The notes under the pieces are model-generated. The model made no database searches. It was not told where the DNA came from and saw only the letters and a list, made by a program, of their open reading frames with translations. The translations under genes were made by a program, and so were the position numbers. Below are positions 32,213-40,951 of a stretch of DNA of 46,165 bases, in pieces; position 1 is the stretch's first letter; every line of letters starts with the position of its first letter. This DNA is from CAYUET01 sp964443875 (GTDB lineage Bacteria; Auribacterota; JAFGBW01), in contig CAYUET010000023.1 of NCBI GenBank assembly GCA_964443875.1, forward strand, positions 1 to 46,165. The letters run 5' to 3'.

Positions 32213-34153
32213 TTATTTGCTTTCTTCGAATTCAGCATCGATGACGTTATCGTCATCTTTTTTCTTGCCTTTACCCTTTTCCTTGGAATCTTCTGAGGAT
32301 TTATCTGCAGATTCAGCACCCGGCTGTTGCTGCTGGCCGGATTTTGCCTGATATTCCTTGGCAAGGATTTCACCGATTTTCTGGGCTGCCTGATTCAGAT
32401 TTTCCTTTGCCTTTTTGATCTTTTCAAGATCTTCCGTGGCAATGGCGTCTTTCAGGTTTTTAATCGCACCCTGAATTTTTTCCTTTTCTTCAGTGCCGAT
32501 TTTATCTCCGTATTCCTTGAGGGACTTTTCAGTCTGATAGACCAGATTTTCAGCTTCATTCTTTTCCTGAATTTTCTGCTGTCTTTCCTCATCTTCTTTT
32601 TTATGGAGTTCAGCATCCCGGACCATTTTCTGGATCTCCTCTTCGGAAAGTCCTGAAGAAGATTCAATCTTGATTTTCTGGGATTTGCCTGTGGAAAGAT
32701 CCTTGGCGGTCACATGCACGATGCCGTTTGCATCAATATCAAAGGTCACTTCGATCTGGGGAACTCCGCGCGGAGCGGGCGGAATTTCGGAAAGATCAAA
32801 ACGCCCCAGGGAACGGTTGTCATGAGCCATTTTTCTTTCACCCTGAAGCACGTTAATGCTCACGACCGTCTGGCTGTCGTCAGCCGTGGAGAAAATCTGG
32901 GAACGTTTTGTGGGGATGGTTGTATTGCGCTCAATCAGTTTGGTGAACACGCCGCCCAGAGTTTCAATACCCAAGGAAAGGGGGGTGACATCCAGAAGCA
33001 GAACATCTTTCACTTCACCGCCTAAAACACCGCCCTGAATAGCTGCCCCGATGGCGACCACTTCATCCGGGTTTACACTCCGGTTGGGTTCTTTATTGAA
33101 GATTTTTTTGACATACTCCTGAACCATGGGCACACGTGTGGACCCGCCCACTAAAATGACTTCCTTGATCTGGTCAAGAGAAAGCCCCGAATCTTCTATG
33201 GCCTTTTTGCAGGGGCCTACACTGCGCTCAACCAGAGGTTCAATCAAGGATTCAAATTTGGAACGACTCAAGGTCAGGTTCAGGTGCTTTGGCCCGCTCT
33301 GATCCGCCGTGATAAAAGGAAGGTTGATCTGTGTTTCCATGGAGGAAGACAGTTCGATTTTTCCCTTTTCCGCTGCTTCCTTAAGTCTCTGAAGCGCCAT
33401 TTTATCTTTGGAAAGATCAATGCCCTGTTCCTTTTTAAATTCCGCAATCAGCCATTCAATGATGACCTGATCAAAATCATCGCCGCCCAGGTGTGTGTCT
33501 CCGTTGGTTGATTTGACTTCAAAAACTCCATCCCCGATTTCAAGAATGGAAATATCGAAAGTGCCTCCGCCGAAATCATAGATGGCGATAATCCCGTCTT
33601 TCTTTTTGTCCATGCCGTAGGCCAGAGCCGCCGCCGTGGGTTCATTGATAATCCGGAGGACTTCAAGGCCTGCAATACGTCCGGCATCCTTGGTGGCCTG
33701 TCTCTGGGAATCATTAAAATAAGCGGGAACGGTCACGATAGCTTTTTTGACCTCATGACCCAGGTAGTCTTCCGCTGTTTTCTTCATTTTTTGAAGCACG
33801 ATTGCGGAAATCTGGGGAGGAGAAAATTCTCCGGCAGTAACCTTGAAGGCGACGTCTCCGTTTGCTGCGGAAACCACCTTGAAGGGAACCATGTGTTTTT
33901 CAGTGTCCACTTCATTGAATTTACGTCCGATGAAGCGTTTGGCTGAAAAAACAGTGTTTTCAGGATTGGTGACGGCCTGTCTTTTGGCCACCTGCCCGGT
34001 CAGACGTTCCCCGTCCTTTGTAAAACCGACCACAGAAGCGGTAGTCCTGCTTCCTTCTGAATTGGTAATGACCACGGGCTTTCCGCCTTCCATGACAGCC
34101 ACGCATGAAAACGTGGTTCCAAGATCTATGCCTATTATTTTTTCGCTGCTCAT
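32213..34153 (-). CDS. dnaK: Chaperone protein DnaK (Hsp70)
   Basis: A 646-residue Hsp70. The ATPase domain shows GIDLGTTFSCVAVMEGG, TVPAYFNDSQRQATKDAG, NEPTAAALAYGMDKK, YDFGGGTFDISIL and VGGSTRVPMVQE. The linker VLLLDVTPLSLGIETLGG leads into the peptide-binding domain and helical lid. The C-terminus has a Gln/Gly-rich stretch and ends NVIDAEFEESK, close to the usual bacterial tail. GAAGGAGTAG is a strong ribosome site. It follows grpE by 68 nt and ends at a strong terminator; dnaJ is not adjacent. Confidence 0.98.
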   Translation of the reverse strand: MSSEKIIGIDLGTTFSCVAVMEGGKPVVITNSEGSRTTASVVGFTKDGERLTGQVAKRQAVTNPENTVFSAKRFIGRKFNEVDTEKHMVPFKVVSAANGDVAFKVTAGEFSPPQISAIVLQKMKKTAEDYLGHEVKKAIVTVPAYFNDSQRQATKDAGRIAGLEVLRIINEPTAAALAYGMDKKKDGIIAIYDFGGGTFDISILEIGDGVFEVKSTNGDTHLGGDDFDQVIIEWLIAEFKKEQGIDLSKDKMALQRLKEAAEKGKIELSSSMETQINLPFITADQSGPKHLNLTLSRSKFESLIEPLVERSVGPCKKAIEDSGLSLDQIKEVILVGGSTRVPMVQEYVKKIFNKEPNRSVNPDEVVAIGAAIQGGVLGGEVKDVLLLDVTPLSLGIETLGGVFTKLIERNTTIPTKRSQIFSTADDSQTVVSINVLQGERKMAHDNRSLGRFDLSEIPPAPRGVPQIEVTFDIDANGIVHVTAKDLSTGKSQKIKIESSSGLSEEEIQKMVRDAELHKKEDEERQQKIQEKNEAENLVYQTEKSLKEYGDKIGTEEKEKIQGAIKNLKDAIATEDLEKIKKAKENLNQAAQKIGEILAKEYQAKSGQQQQPGAESADKSSEDSKEKGKGKKKDDDNVIDAEFEESK

Positions 34154-34221
34154 GCTCTGCTACTCCTTCATACTATTTTTTAAAATTTTTAATTTTCATA
34201 ATTCAAGGACTGTTTCTTTGT

Positions 34222-34914
34222 TTAAGCGGAGGGTTTTCCTCCGGAAACAATCACCATCGCCGGTCTTAACAGGGTATCCTTCATGCTCCATCCGTTTTGC
34301 AGAACCTGCATGACGGAGTCTTCGGCATGTTCTTCCGAGGGATTTTTGGCTACGGCCTCGTGAATGTGGGGATTGAAGGGGCTTCCGAGAGCTTCAATCC
34401 GGGTTATTTCAAGGCCGGAAAGATAGCCTTCCATCTGCTTGAAAACCATTTTCATGCCTTCTGCAAAGGAATCCAGCGTAACGCCGTTTGATCCAAGAGA
34501 AGAGAGAGCTCTTTCAAAATTGTCTACAACAGGCAAAAAATCCTTTACCACGTTTTGAATGACGGTTTCCTTAAGCTGCAGTTTTAATTTATCTTCCCGT
34601 TTTCTGAAATTGTCAAATTCAGCCTGAAGTCTCTGCATCTGCTGAAGGTAATCCTGGGCTGACTGTCTGGTTTTCTGGAGTTCTTCCTCCAGTTTTAAAA
34701 TTTGTTCTGCCTTTCCGGTATCAGGAGCCGTATGGGAGGCAGCCTGGGAACAGGGCTGAGAGGAACATCCGCAGAAATGAGAGTGTTCAGTCTCGGTTTT
34801 TTCGGGATGAGGGTGTGTGGATTCGTGATGAACAGGCTCGTTCGGGCTGCGGTGGGCCTGGTCTTTGTTTTCATGCGGATGATGTTTGTTGTCTTTTGTC
34901 ATGGTCTGCTTCAT
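34222..34914 (-). CDS. grpE: Nucleotide exchange factor GrpE with His/Cys-rich N-terminus
   Basis: A 230-residue GrpE, the ADP-release factor of DnaK. The long coiled-coil (QRLQAEFDNFRKREDKLKLQ) and the beta-wing domain (FLPVVDNFERALSS, GMKMVFKQMEGYL, NPHIHEAVAK, VMQVLQNGWSMKDTLLRPA) are normal. The first ~65 residues are not: 11 His and 3 Cys occur between residues 11 and 61, ending HSHFCGCSSQPC, which looks metal-binding. GrpE N-termini are usually acidic and disordered. ATG 34914 has no clear ribosome site; ATG 34902 would remove four residues and keep the His-rich region. Confidence 0.95.
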   Translation of the reverse strand: MKQTMTKDNKHHPHENKDQAHRSPNEPVHHESTHPHPEKTETEHSHFCGCSSQPCSQAASHTAPDTGKAEQILKLEEELQKTRQSAQDYLQQMQRLQAEFDNFRKREDKLKLQLKETVIQNVVKDFLPVVDNFERALSSLGSNGVTLDSFAEGMKMVFKQMEGYLSGLEITRIEALGSPFNPHIHEAVAKNPSEEHAEDSVMQVLQNGWSMKDTLLRPAMVIVSGGKPSA

Positions 34915-34936
34915 AGGTTGTTTGTTTTATTCAGTT

Positions 34937-34971
34937 AAAAAAGCGGACGGGAGAATGTCCCGCCCGCTTTT
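34937..34971 (-). terminator. Intrinsic terminator after groEL
   Basis: A 10-bp stem (GCGGACGGGA 34943-34952 / TCCCGCCCGC 34958-34967, one G-T pair) with a 5-nt loop has six T on the minus-strand side and four T on the plus side. It separates groEL from grpE. Confidence 0.85.
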
Positions 34972-34984
34972 GAAGAATGACGGA

Positions 34985-36625
34985 TTAATAATCCATTCCG
35001 CCCATTCCGCCCATTCCGCCGTGCGGCATGGCCGGTGCTTTTTCCTTTTCAGGAAGTTCAGTGACCAGGCACTGAGTGGTGAGCAGAAGACCCGAAATGG
35101 AAACCGCATTCTGCAGAGCAGAACGTGTCACCTTGGTCGGATCAATGATCCCCATCTTCAGGAGGTCGCCGTATTCGCCTGTTGCGATATTCACGCCGAA
35201 GCTTCCCTTTTCAATCTTGACTTTTTCAACGACAAGGGAGCCGTCCATACCGGCATTGTGAGCCAGCTGACGCAGAGGAGTCTGAATCGCGCGGCGTACA
35301 ATGTCTACACCGACCTTCTCTTCAGCATCATCGGCCTTGACTTTGTCGAGGCACCCGAGGCAGCGGATCAGGGCAACGCCTCCGCCGGTTACGATTCCTT
35401 CTTCTACGGCAGCGCGTGTGGCATGAAGCGCGTCTTCAACGCGGGCTTTCTTTTCCTTCATTTCCGTTTCTGTCGCTGCGCCGACTTTAATTACCGCAAC
35501 ACCGCCCGCGAGTTTCGCCAGTCTTTCCTGGAGTTTTTCGCGGTCGTAATCGGAAGTGGTCTCTTCAATTTCATTTTTGATCTGTTTGATGCGGGCTTTG
35601 ATGTCCGCCGGTTTGCCGTAACCTTCAACAATGGTCGTGCTGTCCTTGTTGATGACGATTCTTTTGGCCTGACCGAGTTCGGAAAGCTCGATGTTTTCAA
35701 GCTTGATCCCCAGATCTTCCGTAAAGCATTTTCCTGCGGTAAGGATGGCAATATCCTCCATCATGGCTTTTCTTCTGTCACCAAAACCCGGAGCCTTGAC
35801 GGCTGCGATTTTGAGTGTTCCGCGGATCTTGTTCACAACGAGAGTGGCAAGCGCTTCGCCTTCCACATCTTCCGCAATGATCACAAGGCCTTTTCCGGTC
35901 TGGGCGACTTTTTCAAGAATCGGAACCAGGTCCTTGAGACTGGAAATTTTCTTTTCATGCATGAGAATGAAGGCATCTTCCATGATGGCTTCTTTGGTGT
36001 CTGCATTGGTCATGAAATAAGGAGAGATGTATCCTTTGTCAAACTGCATTCCTTCGACCACATCCAGAGAAGTTTCAATGGATTTTGATTCTTCAACCGT
36101 AATCGTTCCGTCTTTTCCGACCTTGTCCATGGCTTCAGAAATTTTTCCGCCGATTTCAGTATCCGAATTGGCGGAAATGGTTGCCACCTGCATGATTTCC
36201 TTCTGGTCCTTCACCTGCTGAGACATGTCTTTGAGAGCCTTGACAATCGCTTCTGTCGCTTTGTCGATCCCTCTTTTGAGAGACATCGGGTTCATACCGG
36301 CAGTGACGTTCTTGAGACCTTCCTTATAGATGGCTTCAGCCAGAATGGTTGCCGTGGTTGTCCCGTCACCGGCCACATCGGAAGTTTTGGAAGCCACTTC
36401 CTTGACCATCTGAGCACCCATGTTTTCAAAGGCGTCTTCGAGTTCAATTTCTTTTGCTACGGATACGCCGTCCTTGGTGATGGTCGGTGAGCCGAATTTT
36501 TTATCCAGAACCACGTTGCGGCCTTTTGGCCCGAGAGTGATTTTGACAGCGCGTGCAAGTTTTTCAACTCCTGCCAGAATGGCGCGGCTGGCTTCATCAT
36601 CAAATTTCAACTGTTTTGCTCCCAT
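34985..36625 (-). CDS. groEL: 60 kDa chaperonin GroEL
   Basis: A 546-residue GroEL with all typical parts: KITLGPKGRNVVLDKKFGSP, VAGDGTTTATILAEAI (ATP site), ISANSDTEIG, the apical-domain LVIIAEDVEGEALATLVVNK, and GIVTGGGVALIRC. The C-terminal tail is the GGM-type repeat (HGGMGGMGGMDY) that lines the cavity floor. It forms the double-ring folding chamber with GroES. A single copy is present here. It follows groES by 30 nt with a good AAGGAG site. Confidence 0.98.
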   Translation of the reverse strand: MGAKQLKFDDEASRAILAGVEKLARAVKITLGPKGRNVVLDKKFGSPTITKDGVSVAKEIELEDAFENMGAQMVKEVASKTSDVAGDGTTTATILAEAIYKEGLKNVTAGMNPMSLKRGIDKATEAIVKALKDMSQQVKDQKEIMQVATISANSDTEIGGKISEAMDKVGKDGTITVEESKSIETSLDVVEGMQFDKGYISPYFMTNADTKEAIMEDAFILMHEKKISSLKDLVPILEKVAQTGKGLVIIAEDVEGEALATLVVNKIRGTLKIAAVKAPGFGDRRKAMMEDIAILTAGKCFTEDLGIKLENIELSELGQAKRIVINKDSTTIVEGYGKPADIKARIKQIKNEIEETTSDYDREKLQERLAKLAGGVAVIKVGAATETEMKEKKARVEDALHATRAAVEEGIVTGGGVALIRCLGCLDKVKADDAEEKVGVDIVRRAIQTPLRQLAHNAGMDGSLVVEKVKIEKGSFGVNIATGEYGDLLKMGIIDPTKVTRSALQNAVSISGLLLTTQCLVTELPEKEKAPAMPHGGMGGMGGMDY

Positions 36626-36655
36626 GAGTAAAACTCCTTTTATTAATACGTTCGA

Positions 36656-36952
36656 TTATTTTTCAAGTTTAGCTAAAATATCTTCTTCCCTCATGATGAG
36701 GTATTCCTCGCCGTCTACTTTGATTTCAGTGCCGGCATAGGAAGTGAATACGACTTTGTCGCCTACTTTGACATAGACAGGAATACGTTCCCCTTTCTCA
36801 TTTACTTTTCCAGGGCCAACAGCGATGACTTCAGCTTCTTTTGGTTTTTCCTGTGCTGAATCCGGAAGAACGATTCCACCTTTTGTTTTCTGCAGAGGTT
36901 CAAGTCTTTTTACAAGAACTCTATCCCCCAATGGAGTTACTTTCACTGCCAT
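36656..36952 (-). CDS. groES: 10 kDa chaperonin GroES
   Basis: A 98-residue co-chaperonin lid: VKVTPLGDRVLVKRLEPLQK, the mobile loop TKGGIVLPDSAQEKP, VGPGKVNEKGE, and the closing GEEYLIMREEDILAKLEK. I start at ATG 36952, 7 nt after AAAGGAG; a TTG at 36958 is in frame but too close to the ribosome site. It heads the groES-groEL operon. No CIRCE inverted repeat (TTAGCACTC-N9-GAGTGCTAA) is visible upstream. Confidence 0.97.
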   Translation of the reverse strand: MAVKVTPLGDRVLVKRLEPLQKTKGGIVLPDSAQEKPKEAEVIAVGPGKVNEKGERIPVYVKVGDKVVFTSYAGTEIKVDGEEYLIMREEDILAKLEK

Positions 36953-36982
36953 TGTCAATCTCCTTTCTTAAGGTTAATTACT

Positions 36983-37011
36983 TTTTTAGTTTGATAACAG
37001 TTAAATTGCAA
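36983..37011 (-). promoter_or_regulatory. Weak candidate promoter of groESL
   Basis: On the minus strand TTGCAA (37006-37011) and TAAAAA (36983-36988) are spaced by 17 nt, each matching four of six consensus bases. The rest of the gap 36959-37211 is A/T-rich with no gene and no sigma-32 or CIRCE match by eye. Confidence 0.3.
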
Positions 37012-37211
37012 TTCAGATGCCATTCCAGTCTTGTATTTTATTGTGGTTTTAATTTGTTCTATTTAAGACGGTTGTGGTTTGTGCCCGGGTCATGATATTG
37101 AGACAGGGGAGTAACTTTTTTTATTGAAGTGACGCGTTTTGAGACAAAATGTCGCATCTGGTCCCTGTTTTTTGTTTGGCGTCAGCTATTCAGAATGATG
37201 TTTGAAAATTT

Positions 37212-37240
37212 AAAAAAGGGCGTAAGATTGTTTTACGCCC
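37212..37240 (-). terminator. Intrinsic terminator of the barrel-like protein gene
   Basis: On the minus strand GGGCGTAA (37240-37233) pairs with TTACGCCC (37225-37218) and is followed by TTTTTT, 17 nt after the stop codon. Confidence 0.85.
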
Positions 37241-37257
37241 TGTTTAAGGAAGGGAAT

Positions 37258-37953
37258 TTAAAACCGTACAGAAAAACCTGCGGAAATGACAGGATAGATT
37301 TTAGGCATGTCATTGCGGATTTTACTTCTTTCTGCGGCAAGATCCTTTGTGAGATCCTCCCGGTGATTGGGGTTGGAGGAGGTTAAGGTGATATCGGGTT
37401 TTTGGATAAGCATCATGCCGACATCGCACTGGAAGCTCCAGCGGGAATTGGCACTGAAGGGATTTCCCCATCCGATTCCGGCATAAGGGGCCAGGCTGTC
37501 GGATTCGATTTTTCCATCCATGACCCCGATGTCGGTTGCGGCATATTTATGATGCCCTACTTTATAGGCTTTTCCGACTTTCAGATCTCCGTCCAGTTCT
37601 GCTTCAAAGTTGTAATACGCAAGTCCTGCGGTAAGCCGGAATTGCTTCTCTGTCGGAAAAAAATCCAGAAGAAGGTTTGTGAGACCGAAATCTACTTCCG
37701 CTTCATAGGGCAGATCACGGATTTCAAAATCCGTTTCTCCTGAAAAAGCATTGAATCCGGCTCTCCAGTTGAGGGAAGAATTAATCCTCCCCACGAGATC
37801 CATTCCCGGGCCTGTGGTCCCCATTTCTGCCATGAGAGCCATGCATTTTGTCTCCTCTCCCATGACGGGAAGAGACAGGCAGCCCAGCAGGGCTGTCAGC
37901 ATTAAAAGATATTGAGTTTTTGATTTCTCTTTTTTTCCGTTTATTTCATTCAT
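37258..37953 (-). CDS. Putative outer-membrane beta-barrel protein
   Basis: A 231-residue exported protein of unknown function. A basic N-terminus and hydrophobic core (YLLMLTALLGCLSLPVMG) form a signal peptide. Alternating beta-type segments follow (INSSLNWRAGFNAFSG, VDFGLTNLLLDFFP, FRLTAGLAYYNFEAE, LAPYAGIGWGNPF, WSFQCDVGMMLI), and the chain ends GFSVRF with a terminal Phe, the usual signal for assembly of outer-membrane barrels by BAM. The layout fits a small eight-stranded barrel. AAGGAGG precedes the ATG. It is monocistronic, with its own terminator. Confidence 0.75.
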   Translation of the reverse strand: MNEINGKKEKSKTQYLLMLTALLGCLSLPVMGEETKCMALMAEMGTTGPGMDLVGRINSSLNWRAGFNAFSGETDFEIRDLPYEAEVDFGLTNLLLDFFPTEKQFRLTAGLAYYNFEAELDGDLKVGKAYKVGHHKYAATDIGVMDGKIESDSLAPYAGIGWGNPFSANSRWSFQCDVGMMLIQKPDITLTSSNPNHREDLTKDLAAERSKIRNDMPKIYPVISAGFSVRF

Positions 37954-38276
37954 AAAAACCTCCTTGTTAATTGTTGATTAAGACAGTGTAACGCCGGAGG
38001 ATGATTAAAAATAGCAAGACCTGTTTCAATTGAAGATTTTTGCTGCTGAACTGTTACAAGGGTTCTTTAAAATGAAAACAAAAATATTTCAAATCAGAGA
38101 ATAAATGTTTCGAAGTCATAAAATGATTATAAAAAAAGAAGGGGTGTCATTGTAGGATATTTTCAGATTACTCCTTGAAAACCATGAAATAGATAATTTT
38201 TAACTTATTGTTTTTCAATGAGTTTAAAATTAATGTTCCTGAAAGGGTGTATTAAGTTACCATATTCACAATAAGA
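37954..38276. other. A/T-rich intergenic region without a recognisable gene
   Basis: This 323-bp divergent gap has no ORF with a ribosome site, no strong hairpin and no repeat shared with the rest of the window. It must contain the promoter of the minus-strand barrel gene, which I could not place with confidence. Confidence 0.6.
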
Positions 38277-38306
38277 TTGACTCAAGGTCTATCGTTAGTG
38301 TATGAT
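38277..38306 (+). promoter_or_regulatory. Sigma-70-type promoter of the hydrogenase operon
   Basis: TTGACT (38277-38282) and TATGAT (38301-38306) are spaced by 18 nt, 47 nt before the first hydrogenase gene. Both boxes match five of six consensus bases. Confidence 0.6.
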
Positions 38307-38353
38307 TTAATATTAAAATTTTCTGTTATGAATTCATAATAAGGATCAATGTT

Positions 38354-38830
38354 ATGGAAGAGACAAAGGTGATATCTGAAGACATCACCAAGCTTGCAGA
38401 AAAATGGAAAGGGAAGAAGGGAAATCTGATCATGGTTCTTCATGAGATGCAGAATCATTACGGATATGTTCCCCGCGAAGCCGCCATTCAGCTTTCTCAG
38501 GCCTTGGATGTGCCTTTGGCCAGGATCTATGAAGTGATTACGTTCTACAGTTATTTCAAGCTGACGCCCCCGGGAAAATTCACGGTGTCTGTATGCCTGG
38601 GAACCGCCTGTTACCTCAAGGGAGCGGCGGACATCCTCAAAGAAATTTCCAATACCCTTCAGATCGAGGAGGGAGAAACGACCCCGGACGGCCTCTTTCA
38701 TCTGGAGGTCGTGCGCTGTCTCGGATGCTGCGGTCTGGCTCCGGTCGTAAAAGTCAACGACCGTATCCACGGAAAGGTCAAACCGACCGAGGTTAAAGAA
38801 ATCCTTGCCCAATATAAACGTGAAGGATAA
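38354..38830 (+). CDS. hndA: [FeFe]-hydrogenase subunit A, NuoE-like [2Fe-2S] protein
   Basis: A 158-residue NuoE/HndA/HydC-type protein. An N-terminal helical part (LIMVLHEMQNHYGYVPREAA) is followed by a thioredoxin-like domain holding one [2Fe-2S] cluster: Cys81 and Cys86 (VCLGTACYLKGA), Cys122 and Cys126 (RCLGCCGLAPVV). It passes electrons between the flavin subunit and the hydrogenase. AAGGATC lies before the ATG. It is the first gene of a four-gene operon with the arrangement of the Hnd NADP-linked and electron-bifurcating hydrogenases. Confidence 0.93.
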   Translation: MEETKVISEDITKLAEKWKGKKGNLIMVLHEMQNHYGYVPREAAIQLSQALDVPLARIYEVITFYSYFKLTPPGKFTVSVCLGTACYLKGAADILKEISNTLQIEEGETTPDGLFHLEVVRCLGCCGLAPVVKVNDRIHGKVKPTEVKEILAQYKREG

Positions 38831-38837
38831 TCCCCCT

Positions 38838-39191
38838 ATGAAAAAAATAACAAATGAAGATATTTCCCGATACGCCAAAAAGATGAATGAGCCGGAAGGC
38901 GACTACATCAAAGTCGGCATGAGTACCTGCGGTCTTGCGGCCGGCGCCCAGGAGGCTTTTGACACCCTTCTGGAGGGAGTCAAGCATCACGACCTGAAAG
39001 TCAAAGTCAGCAAATGCGGATGTCTCGGAATGTGTCATGCAGAGCCTCTGGTGGAAGTGGCGATTGACGGCCTGCCTGCGGTCATCTATGGCAGAGTCAG
39101 CAAGGATGTGGCTTCCCGAATCATTGATGAACATGTCTGTTCCAAACGCCTGCTTAACGATCACATTCTTGATTTACCGGTCTACCGGTAG
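38838..39191 (+). CDS. hndB: [FeFe]-hydrogenase subunit B, thioredoxin-like [2Fe-2S] protein
   Basis: A 117-residue HndB-like ferredoxin of the thioredoxin fold. Candidate cluster ligands are Cys31 (GMSTCGLAAGA) and Cys60, Cys62, Cys66 (KCGCLGMCHAEPLVEV). I start at ATG 38838 (MKKITNED), 10 nt after AAGGA; an upstream TTG at 38805 is in frame but lies inside the previous gene. Presence of a separate HndB distinguishes the four-subunit Hnd layout from three-subunit HydABC. Confidence 0.88.
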   Translation: MKKITNEDISRYAKKMNEPEGDYIKVGMSTCGLAAGAQEAFDTLLEGVKHHDLKVKVSKCGCLGMCHAEPLVEVAIDGLPAVIYGRVSKDVASRIIDEHVCSKRLLNDHILDLPVYR

Positions 39192-39206
39192 GAGGAGAAG
39201 GGAATC

Positions 39207-40949
39207 ATGGGAAAAAAAGTCATACTTGTTAAAGATACTCGTCTTGAAGGCCAGGATGCCACCAAGGAATTCCAGGCCCTTATTCAAAAGGCTGTCCGCG
39301 ATCTGAAAATGGAGGATTCCGTACAGGTTGTCCGTCCTGCGGACATGGGGCTTTACGGGATGGGAATGGTCATAAAAATCCTCCCTTCCGAGGTTGTTTA
39401 TCCGAATGTCTCAAAGGAAAATATAGAAAAGATTATTAAGGAATCTGTTGTGGGGGATAACGTCCTTTCGGACCTGGTCATCAAGGATCAGCCCAAGCAG
39501 ATGCGTATTGTGCTTCGCAACTGTGGAAGAATTGATCCTGAAAATCTTGAAGAATACATGAAAAACGGCGGCTATCAGGCCCTGAAAAAATGTTTGGGGG
39601 AGCTTACGCCTCAGCAGGTCATTGAAGAGATGAAAAAGAGCGGACTCAGAGGCCGCGGGGGTGCGGGATTTCCGACCTGGATGAAATGGAATCTTGCCCG
39701 CAATTCGCTCGGAACCGAGAAATACATCATCTGCAACGGAGACGAGGGCGATCCCGGAGCCTATATGGACCGAAGCGTGCTGGAGGGCGATCCTCATTCC
39801 GTTCTCGAAGGCATGGTCATTGCCGGCTACGCCGTTGGGGCAAGTAAGGGATTTTTCTATATCCGTGCGGAATACCCTCTCGCGATCAAACGTATCGAAA
39901 AAGCACTGGCCCAGGCTTACGAGACAGGCCTTCTGGGCGCCAATATTTTAGGAAGCAGTTTTTCTTTTGACCTGGAAATCCGTTTAGGAGCCGGGGCTTT
40001 TGTCTGCGGAGAAGAAACCGCACTGATTGCCTCTATTGAAGGTAAAAGAGGAACTCCCCGTCCGAGACCTCCCTTTCCTTCGGATGTGGGGCTCTGGGGA
40101 AAACCGACGGTGATTAACAACGTCGAAACCCTTGCCAATATCCCCGTGATTCTTGCCAAAGGGGGAGACTTTTTCGCCCAGACCGGAACCGAAAAATCAA
40201 AGGGAACCAAGGTATTTGCCGTGACCGGAAAAGTAAAGAATTCCGGACTTATTGAAATTGCCATGGGCACTACGCTGAAGGATATCGTATTCACCATCTG
40301 CGGAGGCATGCTGACCGCAAAAAAAATTCTGGCCGTACAGACCGGAGGTCCTTCCGGAGGGGTAATCCCTGCAGAAAATCTGAATACGCCGGTAAGCTAT
40401 GAACACCTTTCACAGCTTGGATCCATCATGGGTTCCGGAGGACTCATTGTGATGGATGAATCCGACTGTCTGGTGGATATTGCAAAATTTTATCTCCGGT
40501 TCTGCGTGGATGAATCCTGCGGAAAATGCGCACCCTGCCGTATCGGAGGCTACCAGATGCTGAATGTTCTGGAAACCATTTCCGAAGGCCGTGGAACGGT
40601 TGAGGATATAGCAAAACTCAAAAAACTGGGACAGGCCATGCAGAAAGCCTCCCTTTGCGCCCTGGGGCAGACGGCTTCAAACCCGGTCATGTCCACTCTG
40701 CGCTATTTTGAGAAGGAATATATGGATCATATCCAGGACAAAAAATGCCGGGCCGGAAAATGCGCGAAAATGGCCCAGTACCGGATTCTTGAAGACAAGT
40801 GCAAACGCTGCAGTCTGTGTTTCAGGAACTGTCCGGCAACCGCGATTACAGGAACTCGTGAGACGGGCTTTGTGATCGATCAGGTCAAATGCATCAAGTG
40901 CGGTAAATGTTACGAAGTTTGTAAATTTGAAGCAGTAGCGAGGGCTTAA
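39207..40949 (+). CDS. hndC: [FeFe]-hydrogenase subunit C, NuoF-like flavin/NAD(P)H-binding protein
   Basis: A 580-residue NuoF/HndC/HydB-type subunit. The central flavin and NAD(H) domain has GLRGRGGAGFPTWMKW, ICNGDEGDPGAYMDR, GAGAFVCGEETALIASIEG and RPRPPFPSDVGLWGKPT. ESCGKCAPCRIGGYQM plus a later Cys hold a [4Fe-4S] cluster. The C-terminus has a two-cluster ferredoxin (CKRCSLCFRNCP and CIKCGKCYEVCK). Homologues often carry an N-terminal [2Fe-2S] thioredoxin-like domain; here residues 1-95 keep that length and ending (VSKENIEKIIKESVVGDNVL) but contain no cysteine at all. This is the expected site of NAD(P)H oxidation or bifurcation. GGAGGAG precedes the ATG. Confidence 0.95.
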   Translation: MGKKVILVKDTRLEGQDATKEFQALIQKAVRDLKMEDSVQVVRPADMGLYGMGMVIKILPSEVVYPNVSKENIEKIIKESVVGDNVLSDLVIKDQPKQMRIVLRNCGRIDPENLEEYMKNGGYQALKKCLGELTPQQVIEEMKKSGLRGRGGAGFPTWMKWNLARNSLGTEKYIICNGDEGDPGAYMDRSVLEGDPHSVLEGMVIAGYAVGASKGFFYIRAEYPLAIKRIEKALAQAYETGLLGANILGSSFSFDLEIRLGAGAFVCGEETALIASIEGKRGTPRPRPPFPSDVGLWGKPTVINNVETLANIPVILAKGGDFFAQTGTEKSKGTKVFAVTGKVKNSGLIEIAMGTTLKDIVFTICGGMLTAKKILAVQTGGPSGGVIPAENLNTPVSYEHLSQLGSIMGSGGLIVMDESDCLVDIAKFYLRFCVDESCGKCAPCRIGGYQMLNVLETISEGRGTVEDIAKLKKLGQAMQKASLCALGQTASNPVMSTLRYFEKEYMDHIQDKKCRAGKCAKMAQYRILEDKCKRCSLCFRNCPATAITGTRETGFVIDQVKCIKCGKCYEVCKFEAVARA

Positions 40950-40951
40950 CC

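Noticed and set aside
34886..36088. A 400-codon open frame on the plus strand
   Set aside because: It lies opposite groEL and the grpE start; its composition mirrors the antisense of a conserved chaperonin and it has no recognisable motif.
36959..37211. Possible CIRCE or sigma-32 site upstream of groES
   Set aside because: No TTAGCACTC/GAGTGCTAA pair and no CTTGAA-type -35 with a CCCAT-type -10 could be found by eye.
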